Assembly: GCA_021927905.1 (NCBI GenBank)
Contig: BLLK01000060.1
Location: forward strand, 186,001 to 250,000
From: Chaetoceros tenuissimus
Taxonomy: Eukaryota; Bacillariophyta; Thalassiosirophyceae; Chaetocerotales; Chaetocerotaceae
Direction of reading: 5' to 3'
DNA length: 64,000 nucleotides
A program made the translations under genes and the position numbers. Shown piece by piece: positions 42,771-51,577 of this stretch; positions within the stretch are counted from its first letter, which is position 1; the number at the start of each line of letters is the position of its first letter. The notes beneath the pieces are model-generated. The model was given only the letters and a program-made list of their open reading frames with translations. It had not been told where the DNA came from and did not search any database.

Positions 42771-43329
42771 GAGGGATCAGAGGTACGCGCTTGCAATAAT
42801 TTCAACAAAGGTTTTCTATCTAATCTTTTTCTAGGTATACTTGATGTTATACAAGTACAATATCTAGTAAGCTCTACGAGTATGTTAATGAGATGTTCGG
42901 TTGTCATCAATATTCCACAATTCATTCAACAAACATCTCACGAACGCTCTGGAAGGTTGAAGAAGAGGTGCTCCTTCGACACTGGATTCTCCACACACCC
43001 CTACGGAGTTTGAGGGGATCGTGAGTCTCAAGTCCCTACAGCGGCCCGCTATCCACTATCCCTGAAAATGCTTTTCATTTAAGTTTTGATTATAATTCTA
43101 TCTGGTATTTCTTCTTGACCATTTGCTTGAGAAGAAAACGAACCAAAAAAGTGCAGGATCAAAGCTCAGAAAAGATGATTTATAAATTGAAAGTCGAAAT
43201 GTATAACAACTACATTTTCTATAAATCCAAATACAATTTTAATTACGTTAGACTACGACTGGTTTCGTTTTTCCTACCTTTATTTATGAAATATGCATTT
43301 CCTACAAAAAACCATTGCGAGTAATTTCA
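42771..43329. other. Intergenic region with GC-rich hairpin-forming core
   Basis: 559 bp. The stretch ~42950-43070 is much richer in G+C than its flanks and has competing short stems: CCCCT...AGGGG, TTGAG...CTCAA and AGCGGCCCGCT. It does not match a tRNA or spliceosomal RNA that I know. Otherwise AT-rich. Confidence 0.45.
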
Positions 43330-44112
43330 TCAGATCTTCATTCCAGTTATAAGACGGTCAATTGCATCATGGACCATACTTTCAAGGCTCTGAGAGTATT
43401 CATCATACAAAGATGATTTTTCCAGTCTATGCTTCTCTTCTGATCTTCCTTGCATCTCGTTTGGGGAATTTGCTCCTTCCCTTTCCTCCAGGTACTTCTC
43501 GATAGTCTTTACCATTCCACCATATCTCTTTTCATAAATCCTTTTCTGAAAATGTGGATTTTCATCGTATGCAAATGCACCATCTGCGAGTCTAAATTTC
43601 CGATCCACCTTCATCTTTTCCTCTTTTCTGGCTTTTGCTTGACGGATATCGATTTTCTTCTTTCTCAAGTAAGATTTTCCTTTTTTGTACATGTGATCTG
43701 CCTTTGATGATGGCAGAACTCCATGATCTATCAAGAGGTAGCCATAATTCTTGTGCCAGCTCGCACGTTCAATTGCTTGTCTCCTCATTCTGCCTTCCTC
43801 CTGCTTCTTGTGAGACATCTCATACAGTCTATTGGCTGCATGGGATGCTACACCCTTCACATCAGAGTAAGTGTCACCGCAAGAATGTGATGTCTCGGTT
43901 CTATCAAAACTTGAATTAGGTTTCATGTAGAAACCGTTGTCAACTTTGTAAGATCTTGAGCTCTCGCTACTGCTAGAGCTACTCGGAAAGTACCTCTGTT
44001 GATAACGTACTTTGACTAGATTCGCCTTCATCTTGAAAGAACTATGCATCTCATTAGACATAAGTTCAACACCACCATTGCTATGATCTACTAAGTGTGA
44101 AAAAGGTGCCAT
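43330..44112 (-). CDS. Unknown basic, helical protein
   Basis: Single exon, 260 residues. No known domain recognised. Residues ~40-60 are Ser-rich (FPSSSSSSESSRS). Residues ~85-125 (ASHAANRLYEMSHKKQEEGRM) form a charged helix of a type common in large flagellar or centrosomal protist proteins (RLYxxS-KQEEG). The middle has KKKIDIRQAKARKEEK, then FAYDENPHFQKRIYEKRYGG. Probably cytosolic and helical; the family is not known to me. Starts divergently from the methyltransferase gene. Confidence 0.55.
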   Translation of the reverse strand: MAPFSHLVDHSNGGVELMSNEMHSSFKMKANLVKVRYQQRYFPSSSSSSESSRSYKVDNGFYMKPNSSFDRTETSHSCGDTYSDVKGVASHAANRLYEMSHKKQEEGRMRRQAIERASWHKNYGYLLIDHGVLPSSKADHMYKKGKSYLRKKKIDIRQAKARKEEKMKVDRKFRLADGAFAYDENPHFQKRIYEKRYGGMVKTIEKYLEEREGANSPNEMQGRSEEKHRLEKSSLYDEYSQSLESMVHDAIDRLITGMKI

Positions 44113-44681
44113 AGTAGGTGTAGTCCGAGGAAATAATTATGAACTTATTGCAGAACCACTTCCTTATTATGTTATTAATGAGAAAGTCTGACAGACATAA
44201 CCAGACAAAAATCCAGAACGAAACTGTCAGGCATCGAGGAGACTGGATTTGGCATTGAATATTTTATTCAACCAACGAGTAATTTGGGCTGGAAAGATAA
44301 TATGTTATTCCATTCACTAGCGTTATAAAAATATTTTATTTTTGGAATTATGCTGTTATTTTCCTTCAGACTAAGCAAGATTGAAATTGGGGTCGTGAAC
44401 CATATGTATTGTACTAAAAGAGACTAATTTTCTTGTCAGTCAGGCTAAAAGGATTCTCAACGGCCATTTCTTTTTCTGGAATTTGTGAAGTACACATACA
44501 ACGCATCGGCGCGCAATTTTTGAGTAAGGCAAAGGAGGCAGGGCGGAGAGCCAACGAAAGGGTATGGGAAACTCTGAATTTTGATGCCGTCTCGTCTTCA
44601 TTTTTGAAGAGACCCTGCTCATCACATTTCCAATAATTTCAATAAACAGTGAGTTTTCAGCATAGCCTATTAATATTAGAA
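44113..44681. other. Divergent intergenic region
   Basis: 569 bp between two divergent starts. An open frame at 44433-44636 has no domain and poor coding character; I read it as leader. No element assigned. Confidence 0.45.
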
Positions 44682-45470
44682 ATGAAGGGAGAACTACAAT
44701 GGAACGATGCACAAGTTAGGTTCGGGGAGTACGATTCAAAACCAACTATGCACGAAAACGAGGAAGAAGAATTCGGTTCTAGTGCTGACTTGGAATATGA
44801 CAAAGAAACATTCAATTTTGACTTTGAAGTTCAAAATGTCAAGAGTACAAGGAAAATATCTATTGAATTGGATGGATATGAGTCAAAATCTAATATTACA
44901 TATTGTAGCACTGGATTAACGATGTGGAAAGCAGCCGAGTTTCTATGCGATCATTTGGTGAAACAACCATCCATACTCGACTCGAAGAATATCTTGGAAT
45001 TAGGTTCTGGTCTTGGTCTTTGCGGAATTTTATCTGAACATCTGACAGACGAGAAAGCCTCTATTCATATGACTGATGGTGACACAGATACGTTGGCACA
45101 TCTGCGTAGTAATATTCAAAAGAATCTCGGTAATTGTTCATCAATAGAGTGTCATCAACTTCTGTGGAGCAAAGAAAATGCAGAAACATATTTGAAGCAC
45201 GCTGCAGGGAATAAAAAGTTCGATATCATACTTGCGTCTGATATTATTTACAATCCCTGTGTTGTTGACCCAATGTGGGAGACAGTCAAAGTGTTGCTTG
45301 CCGACAATGGTATATATCTCTTTGCTTTTGCTAGACGACAGGTGGAAGTATCTGCAAAAGATGTATTAGAAGCAGGTTTAAGTGCTGGATTTGAGTACGA
45401 GGAGTGTGAAGAGACTAATCCGAATGAAGACTTGTTTGTCTATAAATTTCGTAAAAAAACGAGTTTGTAA
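44682..45470 (+). CDS. Class I SAM-dependent methyltransferase (METTL21/lysine methyltransferase type)
   Basis: Single exon, 262 residues from the first ATG (44682). SAM-binding motif I is NILELGSGLGLCG (~103-115), preceded by TGLTMWKAAEFLCDHL, a pattern of the protein-lysine methyltransferase group (PF10294). Motif II/acidic residue: IHMTDGDTDTLAHLRSNI; then FDIILASDIIYNP (D-x-x-Y, where the METTL21 group often has DxxY), and LFAFARRQVEV. These enzymes trimethylate lysines in chaperones and elongation factors. The substrate cannot be read from sequence. Confidence 0.82.
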   Translation: MKGELQWNDAQVRFGEYDSKPTMHENEEEEFGSSADLEYDKETFNFDFEVQNVKSTRKISIELDGYESKSNITYCSTGLTMWKAAEFLCDHLVKQPSILDSKNILELGSGLGLCGILSEHLTDEKASIHMTDGDTDTLAHLRSNIQKNLGNCSSIECHQLLWSKENAETYLKHAAGNKKFDIILASDIIYNPCVVDPMWETVKVLLADNGIYLFAFARRQVEVSAKDVLEAGLSAGFEYEECEETNPNEDLFVYKFRKKTSL

Positions 45471-45923
45471 TTATTTATAAAAAGTTATGATTACTATAAA
45501 AGATGCAAACACATCATATTCACAATGGTGATAATATAATTTTGAACTTCTATTGAAATAAAGCACTGAATGAATAATAGCAAAAAGTCGATAGTACTCG
45601 TAGCTACCAATTTCTGGCCTATTACGACCTATTATTCATGATGTTTCCAATAGTATATATGTAAGGAAGTCAAAGCGCGCGCAAAACTACAATGACAAAG
45701 GTCGAAGGTGGAAAAGTGAAGAAGAATAATGAATATTAGTACATAGTAAGCTCTATTGTGGATGTCAACATAAACTTTCAGATATCAGATCGGCACAGCG
45801 GCAAAGCATACATTGCGATTGAATCCTATGATATTCTGTATTCATCGCATCAGACTCAGAGGTGTCCTATCTTTACTTTTACTTCTTTTGCTTCATCAAA
45901 ACACAAAAATACAAGTTTCAGCC
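45471..45923. other. Intergenic region, 5' of DTD
   Basis: About 450 bp. The last ~110 bp are an in-frame, hydrophobic-coding extension of the DTD gene (see there). Nothing else recognised. Confidence 0.45.
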
Positions 45924-46382
45924 ATGAGATTAGTTTTACAAAGGGTCAAGTCGGCATCTGTCACAGTGGAAGGAAATATAATTTCTAAAATTGGACCAGG
46001 TGTCGTTGCACTTGTAGGTTTGCATGAAAATGATAATGAGGAAAACCTCAAAGATTGCTGCAAGAAATTACTTGCAGCAAAGCTATGGGAAAATGACAAC
46101 GGTGGAATGTGGAGACACGGAGTCAAACAAAAGAACTTTGACGTTTTATGTGTTAGTCAATTCACACTTTATGGAAAATTATCAAAGAAAAATCAACCTG
46201 ATTACAAGTTAGCTATGAAGTCTGTTCCAGCAGAGGCTTTGTATTGCCAGTTCCTTGAAATGTTGCGAGAAAATTATCAAGACGATAAAATTTTTGATGG
46301 TAAATTTGGTGCAATGATGGATGTGGAATTGATAAACGATGGACCAGTGACTCTTGTAGTTGAAAGCGACCCTCTTGGGTAA
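45924..46382 (+). CDS. D-aminoacyl-tRNA deacylase (DTD)
   Basis: 152 residues from the ATG at 45924; length and start (MRLVLQRVKSASVTVEGNII) match the family exactly. DTD removes D-amino acids and glycine wrongly loaded on tRNA. Motifs: the catalytic SQFTLYG (~78-84) and the GPVT end motif (NDGPVTLVVES), which excludes L-amino acids. The frame continues upstream to an ATG at 45813 and adds 37 mostly hydrophobic residues (LRGVLSLLLLLLLHQ), which could target an organellar form. I annotate the cytosolic core and note the option. Confidence 0.94.
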   Translation: MRLVLQRVKSASVTVEGNIISKIGPGVVALVGLHENDNEENLKDCCKKLLAAKLWENDNGGMWRHGVKQKNFDVLCVSQFTLYGKLSKKNQPDYKLAMKSVPAEALYCQFLEMLRENYQDDKIFDGKFGAMMDVELINDGPVTLVVESDPLG

Positions 46383-46517
46383 AAGTCTAATTGTTACAGT
46401 TAGGTATGACTTTCATTTTTCACGATAATTATTGTCAAGTCAAGCTAATCTTTCATTACATAGAAATAATGTAAACTCTAAAAGTGAGATTTGGAGCTGA
46501 AGAGTTCTTATTGAAAT

Positions 46518-47603
46518 TTACTGTCTTTCTCTCACAAGATGCTTTATGATGTAACTCCCTGTAGTATCAATCTCCTCCTTTCCTAAAAATGGTCTCAAGC
46601 GATACAAACTTGACTCGCTACTAAAAACAACTAAACGATCATTTTTAGCTTCGACAATATTTTCGTTTCCATCCTTGTCCTTAAAAACGATTCCTCCTCC
46701 ACAGCTTTCGTCCCATCCATCTGGTACCATAAAGTAAATTGATGAAACTTTTCGTGTTTCAATTTCATCCTGAGAATCATCTGTAACAAATCCAAATGGT
46801 TTCTCTTCAAGATCAGCAGTGTCATTACAGGCGTCTTCATTCCCAGTTAGCAAAGTCAAAGATGACTTTCTAGCTTTTCTGTCAAAGACACGCAGACCTC
46901 CCATAGATGCCGTTTCGTCAAGTTTGTAAGGTAGCGATTCCTTTTCATCATTTTCCAATCCAGTGTTCAACATTCCAGATAAGTGGCGTGTACAAGAGAC
47001 TACGTATTCTACCGTCCTAGGGCAATCTACATACTGATCCTGTCCACCAGTGATTGCAGCTGCATACTGTCCACTTGTAATACCAGCCCCTAAATCGAGC
47101 TCCAATTTGTTGTTTTCAAACATGTACTTCCCTTCCTTGCTCATTTCAAGTGCCAAATCATCTCCAAGGACACTGTCACAAACAAAATAACTTCCACTTT
47201 GGATTGCATCAATAATATCAATGACAGGAAGTAATTCTATTTGATTCTTCACATGAGTTAGTACATCAACACTCTTCCTTTGAGATTCAATCAGTGCAGC
47301 AGCTTTTGCTTTTGTTTCTTCTTCTTCTTTTTTCATAGTCTGTACTTTTTCTTCAGTAGATTCAATTTTCTCCCACTGATCTGGTCGAGGTACTGTGTCT
47401 AATATTTTGGGTCTCTCCCGAAAAATTGGCTTTGGTGCAACCTTTTGTCCTCTCTTTTTGCGTTTCTGTGCCATTGACCCTCTCTTTCCCTTTGCATAAA
47501 GCTCGGTATGCGATTCCAAGGTGTTCAAGTTGACAAAGTTTGGTGAGAATCCATTGGAAGATCCGATAAGAAGAAAAGTAGCAAGCGCAGATTTCGCGTA
47601 CAT
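46518..47603 (-). CDS. 2OG-Fe(II) oxygenase-like (P4H fold) protein, plastid-type leader, catalytic His not evident
   Basis: Single exon, 361 residues. Signal peptide ends GSSNGFSPN, a plastid-type Phe junction. Residues ~40-110 are basic then helical. The C-terminal half follows the prolyl-4-hydroxylase-like double-stranded beta helix: VSSIYFMVPDGWDESCGGGIVF, NDRLVVFSSESSLYRLRPFLG, GSYIIKHLVRER. In active enzymes the second iron His sits where Tyr stands in SSLYRL, and no HxD is clear before it. So it may be inactive or use a different metal site. Family call is by fold pattern only. Confidence 0.45.
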   Translation of the reverse strand: MYAKSALATFLLIGSSNGFSPNFVNLNTLESHTELYAKGKRGSMAQKRKKRGQKVAPKPIFRERPKILDTVPRPDQWEKIESTEEKVQTMKKEEEETKAKAAALIESQRKSVDVLTHVKNQIELLPVIDIIDAIQSGSYFVCDSVLGDDLALEMSKEGKYMFENNKLELDLGAGITSGQYAAAITGGQDQYVDCPRTVEYVVSCTRHLSGMLNTGLENDEKESLPYKLDETASMGGLRVFDRKARKSSLTLLTGNEDACNDTADLEEKPFGFVTDDSQDEIETRKVSSIYFMVPDGWDESCGGGIVFKDKDGNENIVEAKNDRLVVFSSESSLYRLRPFLGKEEIDTTGSYIIKHLVRERQ

Positions 47604-47909
47604 CTTGCAATCTATCTATAACCTTTGAGTGTGTGCGTAATACTGCTTAAACAATGTAGGTTAGTGCAATTTATTAACATCATCCAGAAGAACAACCAAC
47701 AACAACAACGAAGAGATGAAGAAATTAAGACTCGTAAGTACGTGCGTATGAAATTCAATTATCGTACGTATAATACAGGTATTGACTTGAGGGTTTCACC
47801 ATAGCCATTCAAATTTTGCATCCGATGAGAGCCACAAAACCAAAACCAAAAAAAGATACTCAGTGCTTTTGTTTCACCCACACTCCATTACTGAAGTCTC
47901 ACTATTCAT
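47604..47909. other. Divergent promoter region
   Basis: 306 bp between two divergent starts; contains a CAACAACAACAA run near 47697 and ACGTACGTA-like palindromic steps. No gene seen. Confidence 0.5.
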
Positions 47910-50043
47910 ATGCACTTCATTCATAGATTTGTGTTACTCTTCCTCGTATTACTCTTGCCAAAAAACATCAAAGCAACAAATACAGAAGATAGCATGTCAA
48001 ATTCTGAATCATTTTTTTCCAAACTCGAGACCAGAATTGCTGAAATTGACTCTCACTTATGTGTTGGCCTAGATCCTCACATTAAGGAACTATTCCCTGC
48101 AGGAGATGGAGATTCAAAATCTGAGGAGGAGAGATGCGATGCTGCTTTCCAATTCTGCAAACGTATAATTGATGCTACAGGTAAGAAAATTTTCATAGTT
48201 TACGCTTTTGAGTCGAGAGCTTTGAGGGCATAGTCTAACTCTACAAATCCTCTCTTACTTACTTTCCACAGCTCCACACGCAGCTGCATACAAGCCAAAT
48301 GCTGCCTTCTTTGAGGCATTAGGACCAAATCTTGGAGTAACTACACTTCGAAAAGTGATTGCGGAGATCCCTCCTCAAATACCTACTCTTCTTGATGTCA
48401 AGAGAGGAGATATTGGATCTACTGCTCAAGCCTATGCCGAAGCATGTTATGATGATCCAAATGGCGTCAATGCTGATGGAGTTACTCTCAGTCCTTTGAT
48501 GGGATGGGATTCTGTCTCCCCTTTTATATCTGGAAAATACAGTAACAAAGGAGCATTTGTATTGTGCAAAACATCAAATCCTGGAAGTAACGATTTGTTA
48601 GCCCTTAGTCTAGCTGACCAACAAACTCTATTTGAAAAAATTGCTGGCCTTGCTCAAACTTGGTCTGATAAAGCAATAAGTGATTCCCAAATGGACACTT
48701 CTGCGGAGCCACCACGTTTAGGTCTAGTAGTGGGAGCGACAGACCCTGATGCTCTTGAAAAGGCGAGAAAGGCATGTGGGCCAAAGATGTGGATTCTTGC
48801 ACCAGGTGTTGGGGCTCAGGGAGGAGACCTTGATGCAGCTTGTCGTGCTGGGTTAAATAGCGAAGGAACTGGTATGCTTATTCCTGTTTCACGTGGTATC
48901 AGTCGAGCAGATGATCCAGCTTCAAAGGCAAAGGAACTGAAGGATGGTATCAATGCTGCAAGAAAATCTGTCATTGAATCTTCTAGTTCAAAGAAGAGGA
49001 AGCATCCCGATACTTGTACAGATAGCGAACAGGAGGTAGCACCTTACCAAAAGGCTTTCTTGGAGTTCAGTCTTGAGCAGGGAGTACTAAAATTTGGTTC
49101 ATTTGTTTTGAAGAGTGGAAGAACTTCTCCATATTTTTTCAATGCTGGGTTGTTTGCTTCTGGTGCTTCCCTTTTCAAGCTAGGACGAGCTTACGCTGCA
49201 TCCATCATGTCATCAAAAGAATTGTAAGTACTTTCGTGTTAAATGTTTGAGCTGACAAAATCGATAAAATGGGAATGATGAATACTTTAGCTTGGTCCGT
49301 GTTATTGATCCGCCCCCACGTGAGTGGCGATGAACTGAATTTTACAAGCACCTGACCCATTCGAATCAATGTGATATGTCGTCAATGATGATTAGAGTAT
49401 AGGTCTTCTTTCACCTTAGTCCTTCGGGATGATGCCGGTCAACACTCTATCGCTGATTAATATTTTGGCTGAGACTACATATCATGGCGATTGTATCAAT
49501 TTTGTGAATAACTTCAAAACGATCTTACTGACTTGAATTTCATTTCTATTCTACAGGGTTACTGATGGAAATGTAAACTTCGACGTTATCTTTGGACCAG
49601 CATACAAAGGAATTTCACTTGGAGCTGTTGTGTGTGCTGCACTTTATAATGATTTTGGTATTGATGTTGGTTTTGCATACGATAGAAAGGAAGCAAAAGA
49701 CCACGGAGAGGGAGGAAAGCTTGTTGGAGCATCAATGAAGGATAAACGTGTCCTTATTGTAGACGATGTGATTACTGCAGGAACTGCTATCCGTCAGTCA
49801 CATGAGATGCTCATAAATATTGGAGCTAAGCCAGTGGGTGTTTCTATCGCTCTTGATAGAGCAGAGAAGCGCTCATTAGAAGATCCAATATCTTCTATTC
49901 AAGCAGTTGCGAGAGACTTGGAAATTCCAGTTGTTTCTATTGTTTCATTGCCACAATTACAAGGGTTTCTAAGAGATAGTCCAAATTACTCGGATGAAGT
50001 ACTTGAGCAGGTTACTTCCTACCGCTCAAAATATGGCGTATAA
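47910..50043 (+). CDS. UMPS: UMP synthase, OMP decarboxylase-OPRT fusion (inverted order)
   Basis: Three exons: 47910-48180, 48272-49223, 49557-50043; introns 91 and 333 bp. 569 residues. Catalyses the last two steps of UMP synthesis. OMP decarboxylase comes first: [24 protein letters not shown], catalytic [11 protein letters not shown] (Asp132, Lys134, Asp137) and [13 protein letters not shown] follows: [34 protein letters not shown], and the PRPP loop [13 protein letters not shown] (~473-485). This ODC-OPRT order is the reverse of animal and plant enzymes and is typical of stramenopiles and some other protists. The first ~28 residues are hydrophobic ([16 protein letters not shown]); a start at 47994 would remove them. 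Intron 2 hosts snoRNA candidates. Confidence 0.95.
49265..49344 (+). ncRNA. Possible C/D-box snoRNA (weaker) in UMPS intron 2
   Basis: C box ATGATGA at 49275-49281 and D box CTGA at 49335-49338. TAAAAT (49265-49270) pairs with ATTTTA directly after the D box, but four bases (GGGA) separate the left arm from the C box, which is not ideal for a kink-turn. Confidence 0.3.
49372..49484 (+). ncRNA. Candidate C/D-box snoRNA in UMPS intron 2
   Basis: C box ATGATGA at 49385-49391 and D box CTGA at 49469-49472. The flanks TGATATGTCGTC (49372-49383) and GACTACATATCA (49473-49484) pair over 12 positions with one mismatch and directly abut the boxes, as the terminal stem of C/D RNAs does. A C'-like GATGATG lies at ~49430. 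Such RNAs guide 2'-O-methylation. Box spacing (~77 nt) is somewhat longer than usual. No target was matched. Confidence 0.5.
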
Positions 50044-50127
50044 AGAACTTTCATTTCACACATTTCTATGCCTTATCGAATGTAATATTTTATAAAATAG
50101 CTATTGACTTTCATGGTACCATTCTAT

Positions 50128-51126
50128 TTATTCACTTCGACCATCATACTTTTTCATTGCTGTATCCACCTTCATGATGGTCTCAACACCAAGAATCCAA
50201 TCCCACAACTTGTCGGACGGTTCTGTTAGACCAAAGTTGTTACTTGGGAATAGATGATGCACGTAATGATATGCAACAAAATTCATCTCATCTGGAACAG
50301 GAGCAAGCAGTTTTGCGCATCGAATATCATGCGCATGCGAAAGTAGAGTATTGAAGACAACCATGTACTCTACAAAGTTTGAAGTCATTTGCGAATGCAT
50401 TCCAAATACTTGTAACACTTGAAAGTACAATATCCCACCAATGACTGTAGTGAATGCCATGAGAAAATCGTCGAAGTAATTTGCATGATAAAGCACCAAG
50501 GAAGTGAGGTTATTTGTGAACTCATGATGCGTTTTATGCATACTTTTATAGATGGATGAATGGTGTGTTAGCCTATGTAATGGACTAAAAAATACATCTG
50601 TCATTAACCCACTTCCCAGTAGGAAGAAGGCATATCTGCATATCTCCATCGGGATAGTGAGAAGGGATAAGTTTTGGACAAGAATAACATTGTGTTCATC
50701 TTCTCCGAAATGTTTTCTGATGAATGTGTGTCTCATAATTAACGTCAAGCACCAAAAGCCTGCACCAGGAATCACCTTTGAAAATTTGATTCCGTTTGTC
50801 TTTGAATAATACAAATCCAGTAGCCCAAGGGGGAATGCAAAGATATATGCCTTGATCGGATGGAAAAATGTAGTCTCAATTGGAAAGTATACATCCAAAA
50901 GAACTGCGGTACAAAGAAGTGTGAAGACAACTCCCCAATAAGCATTTCTTTTAGTGGTCCATTTGACTTTTTGTCCAATTGTATTCTTTGGAGATACTTT
51001 CAACTTGTTAATGTAGAACAGTCCAGATATATTGAGAAAGAAGAACAGAGTCATCATGTGGATCTGCGTACTATGCGTCTTTTCTGATAATTCTCTCATT
51101 GAATGAAGTAGTTGCGAAAGTGCCAT
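50128..51126 (-). CDS. Fatty acid hydroxylase / sterol desaturase superfamily enzyme
   Basis: Single exon, 332 residues. Membrane-bound di-iron enzyme of the FA hydroxylase superfamily (PF04116). The histidine clusters are intact: HRLTHH (184-189), HKTHH (197-201), HAHD (264-267) and HYVHH (287-291). About five membrane segments lie before and between them (MMTLFFFLNISGLFYIN, GVVFTLLCTAVLLDVYF, FAFPLGLLDLYY, FLMAFTTVIGGILYFQVL). Members hydroxylate or desaturate sterols, fatty acids or carotenoids in the ER. The exact substrate cannot be read; it is more distant from C4-sterol oxidases than from the generic group. Confidence 0.85.
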   Translation of the reverse strand: MALSQLLHSMRELSEKTHSTQIHMMTLFFFLNISGLFYINKLKVSPKNTIGQKVKWTTKRNAYWGVVFTLLCTAVLLDVYFPIETTFFHPIKAYIFAFPLGLLDLYYSKTNGIKFSKVIPGAGFWCLTLIMRHTFIRKHFGEDEHNVILVQNLSLLTIPMEICRYAFFLLGSGLMTDVFFSPLHRLTHHSSIYKSMHKTHHEFTNNLTSLVLYHANYFDDFLMAFTTVIGGILYFQVLQVFGMHSQMTSNFVEYMVVFNTLLSHAHDIRCAKLLAPVPDEMNFVAYHYVHHLFPSNNFGLTEPSDKLWDWILGVETIMKVDTAMKKYDGRSE

Positions 51127-51577
51127 TGTTCAAATTCTTGGATCAATTCGAAAGGGTAGAGTTGAATAATAAATTTGTAACTTATTCAATAAATGATATT
51201 CAATAGATGAATATCATTTCATCATTGTGTTTTCAATTGTTCTTATTCTCCAAACTCCAAAAGACATAGAATTGTGATGTGGAAAATGTGGAATGTGGAA
51301 AAAAGAAGGATTTTCTCTCTTACTACGTACGTACTAACTGTATCTTCTTTGTGTACAGTCTTGTGATGTCAATGACATCTGTCTTGACATCGCTAAAAAA
51401 CATCAATCGGAAAAGCCAACACAACGACCGGACCGAGAACCGAACTTTCATTTTCAGTTCTGTGTTCAAGAAAAGATATCACCTGCTCAATACCAAGGTA
51501 GAGACTCTATTTATCTACCCTGCATAATACCATACCTTGTTCACAGAGGTCTCATTAGACTTGATCATTTCGCAGTC
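51127..51577. other. Divergent intergenic region
   Basis: 451 bp between the hydroxylase and arrestin-like starts. A GTGGAAAATGTGGAATGTGGAA short repeat-like run occurs near 51280-51302. No gene seen. Confidence 0.5.

Noticed and set aside
42950-43075. tRNA or U-snRNA gene in the GC-rich island
   Set aside because: No T-arm consensus, cloverleaf or known snRNA core motif could be read.
44433-44636. Upstream exon for the methyltransferase
   Set aside because: No donor keeps frame with the core and the peptide is not family-like.
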